In this document: positions 43,913-55,704 of the stretch, in pieces
How the letters are laid out: every line of letters starts with the position of its first letter
Numbering within the stretch: the stretch's first letter is position 1
Source: Clarkia xantiana subsp. parviflora
Lineage: Eukaryota; Streptophyta; Magnoliopsida; Myrtales; Onagraceae
Assembly (NCBI GenBank): GCA_036873135.1
Contig: JAPTYO010000010.1
Location: 2,952,634 to 3,016,633 of the forward strand
DNA: 64,000 bases
Reading direction: 5' to 3'
Made by a program: the position numbers and the translations under genes
The notes under the pieces: generated by a model
Database searches by the model: none
What the model was told of the DNA's origin: nothing
The model's input: the letters and a program-made list of their open reading frames with translations, nothing else

Positions 43913-44765
43913 CTGGTAAGGCTTTGGATGTCATCAACAGACTTCAACTTATTCGATGAAACATCTAATACACGGAGGTTAACTAATTTCGACAGCCCTT
44001 CCATTTTTGCTATTCAATTGTGGCTCAAGTACTCGTCGCATTCTTGAAAAAAAAAAAAGAAAAAAAGTGGTCATTCATCTGTCTAATTAAGAAACTACAT
44101 CATGTTGGTTTGACAATCTAAGCATGTTATCAGTGACATACCTCAAAACCTGCCATGGAGGTTAATCGATTGCCTTGAAGGCAGATCTTCTTTATGCATT
44201 TCAAACCACATAGATTTACTATATTGATATATTTTCTTCCCAACCATAACTCCTGTAAACTAGTGAACTTTTGTAGGTTTTCCATTACCTGAAAAAAAAG
44301 TTTATACAACTCAAACAAATATCAAAATATTAAACATACTACTGTTTTATATCGTTTACTCTTCTGAGTAAGACCTTGTATCATCTTGGCACTAATTTTA
44401 CATTAATGAAGATAAGTTATGAATGATCTAGTGTCTATTTGATTCTGCATGGGAAATATATACAGTGTAAGAAGTTCTGAATACTAACCCGTAACCTGTT
44501 GTAACCAAGCTCAAGTATTTGCAATTTAATGAGGTGATCTATCTCCTCAATCTTAGTAACTTCATTTTTTGACACATAGAGCTCCTTGAGAATGCTGGAG
44601 ACCTTGGATGTGCCTTTCAAAGAGGTTATCTCATTGAAAGAGACATCAAAAACTAAAAGCTTCTTGAAAATGCTAGCATCAGGTATCTTCATCAGCTTAT
44701 TATCCCTGAGAACTACCTCTTGCAACATAATTGTCAATCTCAAAAGGACACAAACTTGTACTTTA
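43913..44765 (-). pseudogene. SDS22-like LRR (PP1 regulatory subunit) gene fragment
   Basis: Three exon-like pieces encode SDS22-type 22-residue LRRs. About 44765-44489: LQEVVLRDNKLMKIPD, LLVFDVSFNEITSLKG, LKELYVSKNEVTKIEE and LQILELGYNRLR. 44288-44142: LQELWLGRKYINIVNL and IKKICLQGNRLTSMAGFE. About 44036-43913: YLSHN*IAKMEGLSKL and LRVLDVSSNKLKSVDDIQS. SDS22 proteins bind and regulate protein phosphatase 1. The third piece has a TGA stop (44016-44014) where family members have a glycine codon. The N-terminal part is missing exactly where the STP duplication arm starts (~44850), and the C-terminal LRR cap is missing toward the foldback element. Read as a truncated pseudogene. Confidence 0.72.
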
Positions 44766-44849
44766 GAAAAATAAAATAACAATTCCAAAATAAGAAAACG
44801 GCCCATTTACATTATAATCCATTACATCATATGACATGTTTGTACACTA

Positions 44850-47686
44850 AAGTCGACCAGATAAACTTTCAGCTAGCGACTTGATAATTAATCCTTTTTT
44901 CCATCACATATATAAAAGTTTTCTCTATTCATATTACAACGAGGAATCAGTATAACTTGTATTTTTTGAAACTTTGTCATCAGTAAAACAACAAAGTAGA
45001 AAGAAAAGAAAAAAAACGGAAGGTATGTTATAATATAAATGTGATAAATTAATAAAATAAGAGAATAGTTGGCAAAAAAAAGAAAGAGAATAAATGATAC
45101 TATATATATAATTAATATAATAAAAACTACAATATAAAATTAAAATATTATTTTTATTAAAATTCACATAATAACTAAAATAAGTAAATCTATTTCCAAA
45201 AAGAAGATACATCTGGTCAAAACCCTTGTTTAGGAGATCTACCACTTTTGATGGTATGACAGTTTACTGATCTGAGTAATCTCAATCAAATTGACAAGAA
45301 GCTTAGTATTTAAAGACTTGCCAAGCACTAAATATTCCAGCAACAACAACATTAAATAAGCATTAGTGATTGATCGTGACTGAGAGAAGGGTGATTAAAA
45401 AGACCGGTTTACTTTGTTGTCCCTGAATGAATGAAGAGAATTAGTGATCTTTGAATGTTTAAGTAATTTGTTGTTATACTACCAAGGAAGTAGAAACTTC
45501 ATATTCCAATTTCTAAAACATGGCAGGTGGTAGTTTTGTTACGAGTGGTAGAGGTAATTATGAAGGTCAGGTCACTGTGAAAGTGATCATTACATGTATG
45601 GTTGCAGCCATGGGAGGTTTTCTGTTTGGATACGACTTGGGAATTTCAGGTAGCGTTTAAAACTAATTTTTTTTGTATGAAATAATAATTTTGAAGGATA
45701 TATAATTTATTTTTGCGTATATTCTTCATTCACAGGAGGTGTCACTGCAATGGCCCCTTTCTTAAAGAAGTTCTTTCCTTCTGTATACCGAAAGCAGAAT
45801 GATGCATCACTACAAGAGAACAATTACTGCAAATTCGACAGTGTACTATTGCAACTCTTTACTTCTTCTCTATACCTTGCTGCATTGGTGGCTTCCTTCT
45901 TTGCCTCTGCAGTCACGCGGATTTTTGGTCGGAAAGTGTCAATGTGTTTTGGAGGACTCGTCTTTTTGGCTGGGTCTATTCTGAATGGTGCTGCTGTTAA
46001 TGTCGCAATGTTGATCATTGGTCGTATATTTCTCGGTATAGGCGTTGGATTTGCTAATCAGGTACGTACATTTATTATGTTTATTATATGTATGTATATG
46101 TATGTTTTAGGTAGGTAGTTATATAATTTTATAATGAATGAATGAATGATATATCTCTAATTACATTGATTGATTCCAGTCCGTTCCGGTTTACTTATCT
46201 GAGATGGCACCACCCAAAATTAGAGGAGCTCTCAACATAGGCTTCCAACTAGCCATCACAATTGGGATTTTGATAGCAAATCTTATCAACTATGGAACAA
46301 ATAACATCCAAGGAGGATGGGGTTGGAGAGTTTCGTTGGGTCTTGCGGCTGTTCCTGCAATAATGATGACTGTAGGATCCTTCTTTCTTCCCGATACTCC
46401 GAATTCTCTCATTGAAAGAGGCTTTTCGGAAAAAGCAAAACAAATGCTCAAAGAAATTCGAGGCACTGACAACGTGGAAGAAGAATTCCAAGATCTGATT
46501 GCTGCTAGCGAGGCTGCCAAGATGGTTCAACATCCATGGAAGAACATTAGGAAATCACGATACAGACCTCATTTAGTTTTTACATTCGCGATTCCGTTCT
46601 TTCAACAACTTACTGGCATTAACATCATCATGTTCTATGCACCTGTGTTGTTCAAGACTCTAGGGTATGGTGATGATGCTTCACTTATGTCTGCCGTCAT
46701 ATCTGGGATCGTCAATGTCGTTGCAACCTTTGTTTCCATTATCTTGGTCGACAGAACTGGTAGACGATCTCTATTCCTGGAAGGTGGCATCCAAATGTTT
46801 ATCTGTCAGGTAGGTAACTTAACCAAATTATTAATTAGGTAAATAAATAAAATTGTACTAAAACGTATACATGGTATGTATCTCACTCAATCTGTTATGT
46901 TGTTACCTAACAGGTTATAATTGGTATTATCCTGGCATTGAAGTTTGGCACAACTGGTTCCTTACCAAAAGGGACAGCTGACTTGGTTTTGTTTCTGATA
47001 TGCGGGTTCGTAGCGGCATTCGCATGGTCATGGGGTCCGCTTGGATGGCTAGTTCCAAGTGAGATATGTCCCTTAGAGATTCGATCTGCTGGACAAGCCA
47101 TCAATGTTTCTGTTAACATGGGTTTCACCTTTATCATTGCTCAAGCCTTTCTCACCATGCTCTGCCACATGAAATTCGGTCTCTTCTTCTTCTTTGCCGG
47201 ATTTGAACTCCTTATGACATTATTTATTTATTTTCTATTACCCGAGACCAAGAACGTTCCTATTGAGGAGATGAATAGAGTTTGGAAAGGTCACTGGTTT
47301 TGGGCAAAATACATACCTGATGATGCTCCTGGCCTGCACGGCATGGAAATTCAAAGCAAAACAGCTTAGTTAGTATTTATTTTGGATTTCAGTTAGCACC
47401 TTGATTGAGCCTGAGGAACTACTCGTTGATTGAAGATGTTTCAATCATGGAAAAGACATGTTCAGTCCAATTACTTTTTTTCTTTTCCGGAAACAAAATA
47501 AGTGAGACATGTCATACAAATTTCTATTGATTGACCAAGTCGAGCTTTACATTGTATTAGCATTTTTTATAGTGCTTTTGGTTCCATAAGCATACAAAAT
47601 CAACAATGATATGTTCCTAAATTTGCATTCTTATGATGAGCCGATCCATTTTGTTTTGATTTGATAGTGGTATATTCGTATTTTAA
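44850..47686 (+). repeat. Right arm of the ~2.9-kb inverted duplication containing STP
   Basis: This arm matches 33001-35835 in inverted orientation, including the flank beginning near AGTCGACCAGATAAACTTTC and a 3' flank that runs until it is cut by a CACTA terminus at 47687. It starts immediately upstream of the SDS22-like fragment. Introns as well as exons are nearly identical. Confidence 0.88.
45520..47369 (+). CDS. Sugar transport protein (STP family H+/hexose symporter), copy 2
   Basis: Exons 45520-45649, 45736-46061, 46180-46809 and 46914-47369 give 513 residues with the same exon phases as copy 1. All STP signatures are present ([66 protein letters not shown]). Relative to copy 1 I see two substitutions, SEKAKQ in the central loop and GMEIQSKTA at the C-terminus. 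Both copies keep ~300 bp of matching upstream sequence, so both may be expressed; a proximal promoter difference is not obvious by eye. Specific substrate (glucose, galactose and so on) cannot be deduced. Confidence 0.95.
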
Positions 47687-50600
47687 CACTACAAGAAAAG
47701 TCGGTTTTACCCACCGCAGATTTGCTGACCGAGCAGCCGGTCGGGAATGTACTACCGTTTTCCACCATATTACATTTAATTCGAGCGAAAAAATGCTCCC
47801 GGCCTTTTACTGACATATATTTACGGCCTATTCTACCGGTACGCAAGCGTTCGGTACGAAATTAAAAGTACCCACCGGATACTGATGCCCCATGCACGGC
47901 CGGAAATTCCCTTACGCTTTGCTGACCGATTTTATTACGAAACGAATTTCTCACCGAATTGAGGCACAACATATCTTTCGATATTCGTCGTTTCAGTTGA
48001 ATTACCCGTCGCTACCTCCTCCCCTCCTTGCACAGTGGCTTTAACGCAGAGGTTCCATGCAATCTTGTTCGGAGACCAAATGGGTATCCTGCTCCCCCCG
48101 TTCTGCATGTTCATTTCAGATGACTTCAACAGTCAATTGGTAAGTTCCTCCTGAAATTGTAATTATACAATTATAGATTGTGTGAACGACATCAGGGTTA
48201 CACTGTTTTCTACAATTTTGAATTTAGGTACTTCAACGAGAAATATTCTGATGGTGAGGCAAGACCGATACAAACTGCGTTTGACGTATGGAGTTGGAGG
48301 TTTTTCCGATGGTTGTATTTGAGATGTGAAGTTGGAACAGAAAAGAGACTCTCACAATGTGAATGTGACCACCAGTTGCACCTTCACTGACGGTTGGGAC
48401 AAATTCACACAGGATGTCTGCCTAACAGCTGGAGATACGATTGTTTTCAATCCGGTCGAAGAAGATTTGATGTATGTTCAATTATTTAATTAACACGGTC
48501 TTCTGAAAGAAGCACCTCTACCCGTGGAAAGCAGTTCATCTGGTGAGGATGAAGAAGTTTCATCTGATAACTCAAGGCGTGTAGGTGACGTTATTGGTGG
48601 ACACAACCACGGTCGTCAGTGCAACATCACAGTAACCGGTAGCAAGTCAATCCGTGTAACTTCAATCTGTAATCTCATCTCACGTTTCATTTGACGGTTA
48701 GGAATTGTTGGTTTATTCAGCAGGTTTTGTATAAGTATTGACAGTTTCGTTCGACTGTGCAAACTATTCAAAAAAAGTTTGCTGTTTACAATGGGCTTGA
48801 CTGCTTGAGTGAAGTGGAGATTGAAGATACTGCTGAAATGAGGTAGACAATAGAGGTTGAAATAGAACCTCCTAAGCACATGTACAATCATCTATCGGTG
48901 CATGAACGTCCTCTAAGATTCCAGTTTAAGAAATGATGAAATGATTTTTACCTCGCGAACAAATTAGGAAAGGACCAGTACATTCACTTTGATGTGTCTC
49001 CTGAAAGTACTCTGATTGCCAACCATATACTGGTCGTTGATATATGGATGTTTGTGCTCTTGTAGCTTCTACGTTAATTAACGGGTAGTGTCACTTTAAT
49101 TATTTTTGCGTGCATCGAACCATTTGGTATTTTGTATAAAGTTGCTGCTTTGTTCGAGATGCTTACATACCTTATGTACATGTACTGAACGTAAGCTACT
49201 ACTATGTTGGCGTAAGTTGGTTAAACTAATGTAACCATTATCATAGGAACCAAACTATTAGAGTTAAACTGTTTAACTGAATTTGCCTTATGTAATTACA
49301 TATGTTCGGTAGCGATTTGCAAGTATTATGAAACGCATAACATACTTTGTCTAAACACATGCATTTTCAACTGTTGTTCTCCCACAATGAGATCAACTGT
49401 TGATTTAAAATGGGCATCACGGTAGTTTTTATTAAACATTGCATTGACTGCAGAGTATTTAACCCCCAAACGCCCCGTAATTATCGATCTCCACCGTTAA
49501 CTCTGACAACTCGACCTCCAAGGAAAGTAAATGTCACAAAAACCCTACCATTGGGCTGTCACAAACCCCATAGATTCATTCAGTAATGGCGACATGTATA
49601 TCACATAGAAAGATTTGAAAAATTATCTGACAACTTTGTTCTTTTCATGGTAAATCTTATCACTGGATTGGTAAATCATCTGTTCATATTTGTTGTCGTT
49701 TTCCTGGTGTTTCTTATCCTTGTGAATATAAAAGTGTCTCTTTTGTCAACATAAATTATGGCTTTACAAATCGTGTGAGTTTCCTAGAAAATCGTATCCC
49801 TTTAAATAGTATCGTCTCCTTCTAAATATAAATTGTCATCTACATCCAAACACATCCGACGAGTTGTACTGAGCATCCAAATTATTTATGTCGACTTATA
49901 TATAAATTGGTACGTCGACCATTATAAAGAAAAGAAAGATGATTTGGTATTTCGACACGCCTCATGACCTCAACAAACCAGCTGACATAACAGTGTTGAA
50001 AAAGTTTTGTGAGTACATAAAACGTCTCCCAAGAGTGAACAAATGGATAAAACTATGGGTAATGTAGAAAATAAACTCGTTAGTATATTATGTCGACATA
50101 ACTTCCAACTTATACAGACAATGAAAAGTAGTTACTTCCTAACTAACCATTTAAACTTTGTAACATCCCGAATAAGTACACAATGAAAATATACAGCAAG
50201 GGACGGTTGAATCGGTTTTTCCATGAACATGCAAAACACGACTCACCTGATTCTATTTCACGTCCGGTGAAAGAGAATGGGGTGAATCGGGTTTTGTTTG
50301 TGCTTTAAAAAAAAGTTCTACCTTCTGTTCCATAACCTCAACAACAATGACTTGATAATTAATCGTGAAGGCCTACACAAATGAATGGGCTCCATAACCT
50401 TAACAATGATGACTTAAACAATCATGAAGGCCTGCTCAAATGGATGGGCGCGAGAACTTGTCTTCTCAAAGTACTGCAAACTGAATCATCATCCAGATAC
50501 TCGCATGCACTTTTGAGCTCGTCTCGCGCACATATGAATTCCCATAAGTGGGAAGACAAACCTCCCTTCCTTACACGAGTTCATAATACGTATTTCTATG

Positions 50601-50908
50601 ACGCCAAGATTTCATAATACATCTTTTTAGAGAATATGACGACAGTTACAAACATGAAACATGTGACTGTTGTATGTCTGCAACGCCATCAACAATAGAA
50701 CCGACAGACGCTTCGGCGATAATGATGGATTCCGACTTTACCAAACAATTGTCAAACGGGACGAAGACGAATGAACGTAGCATCCTAGCAATGACAGAAC
50801 AAATATGGTGGTCACATTTATATAGCAACAAGAATATAATAGTAAAAAGTGAACTCATAAGAAGGAGACATTAAAACATAAAGAAGATATCACCTGCAAA
50901 TTTACTTT
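47687..50908 (+). mobile_element. CACTA-type element, left end visible, right end not found
   Basis: It starts CACTACAAGAAAAGTCGG at 47687, the classic CACTA terminus, directly interrupting the 3' flank of STP copy 2. Subterminal GC-rich words (CGAGCAGCCGGTCGG, CTACCGGTACGCAAGCG) follow. I found no matching TTGTAGTG right end and no intact transposase, so the element is internally rearranged or right-truncated. The flank of the STP unit resumes at about 50909. The interior contains a B3-like gene fragment and otherwise unrecognised AT-rich DNA. Confidence 0.6.
48275..48495 (+). pseudogene. Possible captured B3-domain fragment
   Basis: A plus-strand frame reads LRLTYGVGGFSDGCI, a stop, then DVKLEQKRDSHNV, TFTDGWDKFTQDVCLTAGDT and IVFNPVEEDLMYVQLFN. 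The GW..F..D..L..GD...F spacing is that of the second half of a plant B3 DNA-binding domain. A possible first half (FHAILFGDQMGILLPPFCMF) lies about 250 bp upstream, separated as by an intron. Internal stops make it a dead fragment, plausibly captured by the surrounding CACTA element. The family call is tentative. Confidence 0.45.
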
Positions 50909-51205
50909 ATTCGGAAACTAAATAAACGAGACATGTCATACAAATTTCTATTGTTTGACCAAGTCGATATTAGCATTTTTATAGTGCTTTTGGTTTCATG
51001 CATACAAAATCATCAACAATCATATGTTCCTAAATTTGCATTCTTTTGATGAGCTAGCTGATCGGCTTTGTTTAATTTTACTTGATTAGTATATTAGTAA
51101 TTTAACCACCTCCACTAATAATTCAACCGTCCCAAAGATAAGAAGTAATGTCCATTTCACTATAAATAAATTCTTCAAATTAAATTTATAATTACCACTC
51201 TTTTA
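50909..51205 (+). repeat. Third, diverged copy of the STP 3' flank
   Basis: GAGACATGTCATACAAATTT onward repeats the 3' flank of STP copy 2 (47505-47686). It then continues beyond the CACTA junction into sequence that matches only the left arm (32895-33000, for example CCACCTATAATTCAACC versus ACTAATAATTCAACC here). It is clearly more diverged than the two main arms are from each other. It may be a relic of an older STP copy. Confidence 0.7.
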
Positions 51206-51873
51206 TAATGTATTTCTTACTATGATATTATCTAATATTAAATATAAGAATTAAATCTAAAGAAATAATTACGCTTGATTAAATTATATAATAACATGTG
51301 ACAAAACCAACAATTTTAAAGTTTAAAATTAACTCTAAAGCTTATAGCCTAGCCTCAAATGTATATTATTTTGCTATGTGCACAACTGACGATTAGCCCA
51401 TTAAAAAGCACTAGAAAAATCATTGTTATTAAATAATATTATATAAATTTATTTTAATTTCAATAAATATACGTGTATTCTTTAAATTAGGATGGTAGTA
51501 TCTACTATTTAATATCATAATCAAATATTCACAAAAATTTATATTGTACTCTTCTTTATCGTTTTATTTTTTTATGTAAAATCAAAGTGAAGACCTTAAA
51601 AATGAAATATAACATTATATTTTTCCAGTTTATGTAAATCAATATAACTAGGTAATCAACAACAATAAGTAAATATATTTCCGTCGAAATTAAAATTATA
51701 AAATAATATTTAATAATTTATTTGCAGGAAATATTATTATAGTGAATATTATTTTATAATTAGTAATTAGATTATTGTTATGGGTAAATCTTTAAAGTTT
51801 GAAAATTTTATAGATAGATTTGGCTATTGTTATAGATAGATTTGGCTGGGATGTGTTGACGTCTGCCGTTTAG
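51206..51873. other. AT-rich intergenic DNA upstream of the PPR gene
   Basis: No gene or repeat I can support. A short local duplication (TAGATTTGGCTATTGTTATA and a second copy) lies just before the PPR start. Confidence 0.5.
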
Positions 51874-53502
51874 ATGGAGATGCATCTGTGTAGAAACGCA
51901 AAGATCACCCTAAATCTCAGCACCCTTCTTGACAAATGTAAATCCATGACGGAATTGAAGCAAATCCACTCCCTACTCATTGTTCTAGGCCAATCCCATG
52001 ACGACACTTTTGCTTCAAGAATCATTTCTTTCTCTGCACTGTCTGATTTCGGCAACGTTGACTACTCCTACCAGTTTCTGCTGCAACTCTCAAACCCAGC
52101 AACCTTCTATTGGAACACGACCATTAGGGGCTACTCAAAGAGCAGGAACCCAAACAGGTCGTTTTCAGTGTTTACGCGTATGTTGAGGGCAGCGGTGTTG
52201 CCTGATTACCTGACATACCCGTTTCTAGCGAAGGCTGCAGCTCGGTTGTTGGAGCTAAAACAAGCAACTTGTGTGCATTGCCACGTTTTGAAATCTGGGT
52301 TTGAGTCCGATCTCTACATAGTGAACTCGTTAATTCACATGTACGCATCTTGCAGGAAAATCTCATATGCCCGCGACCTGTTCGATGTAATGCCCAAGAA
52401 GAACACTGTTTCATGGAATTCCATGTTGGATGGGTATGCAAAATGTGGGGACATGGTTTCAGCTCGTGCATTGTTCGACACAATGCCAGAGCGCGATGTG
52501 GTATCATGGAGCTCACTGATTGATGGATACGTTAAAAGCGAGGAACATAGGGAAGCTATTGTGGTATTTGAGAGAATGCGTGTTGCTGGACGAGTCAAAG
52601 CAAATGAGGTGACAATGGTGAGTGTCCTGTGTGCTTGTGCTCACCTCGGCGCACTAGAGCAAGGGAGAGCCATGCACCGTTACATACTCCAAAATGATTT
52701 GCAACTAACTTTGATGCTAAGAACATCTCTTGTTGACATGTACGCAAAATGTGGTGAGCTCGATGAAGCTCTTTCTGTGTTTCACGGAGCTGCAAAGAGC
52801 CAAACCGACGTCTTGCTTTGGAACTCTATAATCGGAGGTCTGGCAACACACGGATTAGTGAAGGAATCCCTTGATATGTTTGCCGAAATGGAGAGAATCG
52901 GAGTGAAAGCAGACGAGATCACGTATTTGTGCGTATTGAGCGCTTGTGCCCATGGAGGATTAGTGGATGAAGCTTGGTACTTAATGGAAAGGATTAAACA
53001 AGGTGGAATGGTGGCCAAGAGCGAGCACTATGCATGTGTTGTGGACGTTCTAGCACGAGCCGGGAAGATAGAAGAAGCGTATGAGCTGGTGTGCGAAATG
53101 CCAATTGCGCCCACGGCTTCAACACTGGGGGCGTTGCTTAGCGGGTGCATGCGGCAGAAGCGGCTAGACATCGCGGAGATTGTGGGAAGGAAGTTGATTG
53201 AGTTGGAGCCTGGACATGATGGGAGATATGTAGGGTTGTCCAATGTGTATGCAGTTTCCAAGCGTTGGGATGAAGCCAAGACGACAAGAGAGGCGATGGA
53301 GAGAAAGGGTTTGAAGAAGTCTCCTGGGTTTAGTTGGATAGAGTCGTCGTCGGGGTTGGTTCATAGATTCATAGCGCACGACAAAACGCATCCATCGTCG
53401 CAACAAATCTATCATATGTTGCACCTAATTTTGACACAAGTTAGACCACAGCGGCCTGATGACCATATTTTTGAAGATTATGATGATCATTCTTGTTTGT
53501 AA
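51874..53502 (+). CDS. Pentatricopeptide repeat protein, PLS class, E subgroup
   Basis: An intronless gene of 542 residues. PPR proteins of this class bind organelle transcripts and usually act in C-to-U editing in plastids or mitochondria. Repeats are recognisable across nearly the whole length: WNTTIRGYSKSRNPNRSFSV, NSLIHMYASCRKISYARDLF, SWNSMLDGYAKCGDMVSARA, SWSSLIDGYVKSEEHREAIV, TSLVDMYAKCGELDEALSVF, WNSIIGGLATHGLVKESLDM and YACVVDVLARAGKIEEAYEL. The E/E+ region follows (TLGALLSGCMRQKRLDIAEI, SNVYAVSKRWDEAKTTREAM, SPGFSWIESSSGLVHRFIAH). There is no DYW domain, so any editing role would need a DYW partner. It resembles the Arabidopsis At5g08305 type. The N-terminal targeting signal is weak. 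The MULE lies about 120 bp after its stop codon. Confidence 0.93.
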   Translation: MEMHLCRNAKITLNLSTLLDKCKSMTELKQIHSLLIVLGQSHDDTFASRIISFSALSDFGNVDYSYQFLLQLSNPATFYWNTTIRGYSKSRNPNRSFSVFTRMLRAAVLPDYLTYPFLAKAAARLLELKQATCVHCHVLKSGFESDLYIVNSLIHMYASCRKISYARDLFDVMPKKNTVSWNSMLDGYAKCGDMVSARALFDTMPERDVVSWSSLIDGYVKSEEHREAIVVFERMRVAGRVKANEVTMVSVLCACAHLGALEQGRAMHRYILQNDLQLTLMLRTSLVDMYAKCGELDEALSVFHGAAKSQTDVLLWNSIIGGLATHGLVKESLDMFAEMERIGVKADEITYLCVLSACAHGGLVDEAWYLMERIKQGGMVAKSEHYACVVDVLARAGKIEEAYELVCEMPIAPTASTLGALLSGCMRQKRLDIAEIVGRKLIELEPGHDGRYVGLSNVYAVSKRWDEAKTTREAMERKGLKKSPGFSWIESSSGLVHRFIAHDKTHPSSQQIYHMLHLILTQVRPQRPDDHIFEDYDDHSCL

Positions 53503-53620
53503 GAGATCTATCCCCCAAGTTAGACCCAATTAAAATTGGCGGCGATACATATTGTTAAAATAATATAGACAATTATTTTGGCAGGTAAATATTTTTACAT
53601 ATAATACCCCTTACAAATAT

Positions 53621-53770
53621 GGGTCAATAACCTGGGAGAGGTCCGAAGATTGGCCCTTGTGAATTTGAGAGGTCTGAAGATTCAATTGGTGATAACTGAG
53701 GTCTGAGGTTTGGACTTTGTGATTTTTAGGTTTTCCGTCCAAATTTTCTGTCAAACTTAACAGAACCGAA
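53621..53770 (+). repeat. Left terminal inverted repeat of the MULE
   Basis: About 150 bp, starting GGGTCAATAACCTGGGAGAG, with repeated AGGTCTGAAG / AGGTCTGAGG words. It pairs with 62685-62832. Confidence 0.9.
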
Positions 53771-54098
53771 TGAAATGTCCGAAATACCCTTTTGCAATAT
53801 TTGAATTCATTAAAAGTTTAATTAATATAAACCTGAAAAGACAAAAATACCCCTATCACTAATTTAAACACTTCAACATGTGCAGATCACGTGGAAACAA
53901 ATTGAGAAAGAAATATTGAGGAGAAATAAGAAGGAAAGAAGAGAAAAGAATGAAGGAAAGAAAAGAACGGAGGTTTTATGAAATTAGGGTTCCTGCTGAA
54001 GCAATTTAGGGCCGCAATCAGGAGGTCGCCTGCCCAGTCTGCCGGAGTCGCTGTTGCTGCCTTCTTCCACCACAGTCGTCGTTCACTGGTTTACTGAG

Positions 54099-54748
54099 AT
54101 GAGGGAGACTGGGTCGTCGTCTGAATCGAAGCACAGCCGGTCGATTTCGCGCCGGAATGCATGTTGTAACCCGGGTGAGGTGGTTATGTGTCGATGCGAC
54201 GTTACAGCAGTGGTGAGAACGTCGGGAACAGGTGGAAATTTTGGCCGGAGATTCTATGGGTGCCCGTTTTACACGGTAAGATTTCAATTGGGGATGGGTG
54301 AGTGGGATATTGTCCATTATGACCAATTACGATAAATTGGACCTCAAATTGATCTTGAAATTGTTAAATTTCTGTAAAATTGGGATGATTTCGATTTTGT
54401 GGACATTACATTCTGTCAGTTTAATGCAAACTATTAATTTGGCTGTTGATTGTTGTTGTATATTGTGGGTGTTGATTGTTAAAAGTAATTCCTGTTGATG
54501 GTTGTATAGTTTGGTTGTTTTTTGGTTTGTTCTTGCTGTAGGGGAGAAAAGGGGACGATTGTGGCTTTTTCGAATGGGTTGAAGAAGGGATGTGTTCTCA
54601 GTCAAGTAGGATGGCTGCTATGGCGAAGAGAAAACTTGTTGAAGCCGAAGCAAAACTAAAACGACTTGAGAGGATATATCTCATTGTAATTTGTTGCTTA
54701 TGTATGTCAGTGATAGGTGCTCTATTTGTAGGAAAATTCTATCTTTAA
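54099..54748 (+). CDS. GRF-type zinc-finger protein with C-terminal membrane segment, MULE-borne
   Basis: Exons 54099-54275 and 54542-54748 give 127 residues. The GRF zinc finger is clear: MCRCDVTAVVRTSGTGGNFG, RRFYGCPFY and DDCGFFEWVEE, with the conserved C-x-C, the GRxFxxCP core and a CxFFxW end. A short charged helix (KRKLVEAEAKLKRLE) follows, then a single hydrophobic segment (IYLIVICCLCMSVIGALFVG). Small plant proteins of this layout are widely annotated only as uncharacterised At4g04775-like. GRF fingers bind single-stranded DNA in enzymes such as APE2 and TOP3A; any such role here is inference. It is transcribed away from the transposase gene and lies fully within the MULE ends. Confidence 0.82.
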
Positions 54749-54959
54749 GTGAAACATTATGTGGCATGTTTCCGTTGTTTGATTTAGGTGTTTATCAGTT
54801 GTAACTCTATCAAGTATGTGATATTGTAAAATTTCAATGTCTAGTGTATTACTGTTATGCATAAAATTGTGACTTTCTGTATTACTGTTATGTTTAAGCT
54901 CAAATGTCAACATTGTATTGTTTAATATCAGTAAAATTGTATTGTCCGAAAGATAAAAT

Positions 54960-55385
54960 TGTGGACATTAGAAGTCTGGAGTTTGACATGTGTTCATAAT
55001 CAAGTTTGTGAAAATTGGACTGCAAAATAGTATAAAGTAGAAGTCTGGAGTTTGACATGTGTTGATAATCAAGGTCTGAAAATTGTACTGTTGTGACATT
55101 TAGGGGTCCGAAAGTTTAAAATAGTGGAAAGTAGGAGTCTGGAGTTTTTACAGCTGCTAATAAAGGTCTGAAATTTAGTACTGTTTTCACATTTAGGGGT
55201 CCGAAAGTTTAAAATAGTGGAAAGTAAGAGTCTGGAGTTTTTACAGCTGTTGCTAATAAAGGTCTGAAATTTAGTACTGTTTTTACATTTAGGGGTCTGA
55301 AAGTTTAAAATTGAGGACATTAGAAGTCTAGAGTTTTGACAGCTGTTGAATAAAATTATGATAATTGTACTGTTTCGAACCACAA
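54960..55385. repeat. ~105-bp tandem repeats in the MULE
   Basis: Three to four units share GTCTGGAGTTTTTACAGCTG, AATAAAGGTCTGAAATTTAG and ACATTTAGGGGTCCGAAAGT. They include the TIR-like word GGTCTGAA in the orientation of the left TIR. Non-coding. Confidence 0.85.
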
Positions 55386-55704
55386 AACAAGGTATTACAT
55401 CTGGACATTAAAACCCTGTTGTTCGTAAACCACATGTTAGTACTGAAAGTTGAACTGAACACAAATATTGAACAAACCCATTCTCAAAATAGTTTGTCAT
55501 GATACTCTTTGTCAACATGGGACAATATGGAGTATCACACAAAACTACATAGTTATGTTATCCTAGTCTAAACATACCCAACATCAAAAGCAAGCATCAA
55601 AAAGGAGTCCACACATCTCCCACAAACACATAACAAACTTCCTAATGAGTTTAGACATCTCCCAAAAGACATACCACCATTAACCTATTTACCAATTACT
55701 TCCC

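Noticed and set aside
49920..50070. Possible protein segment (KKRKMIWYFDTPHDLNKPAD...) in the CACTA region
   Set aside because: A short frame without a family I recognise and no flanking exons; not enough to call a gene.
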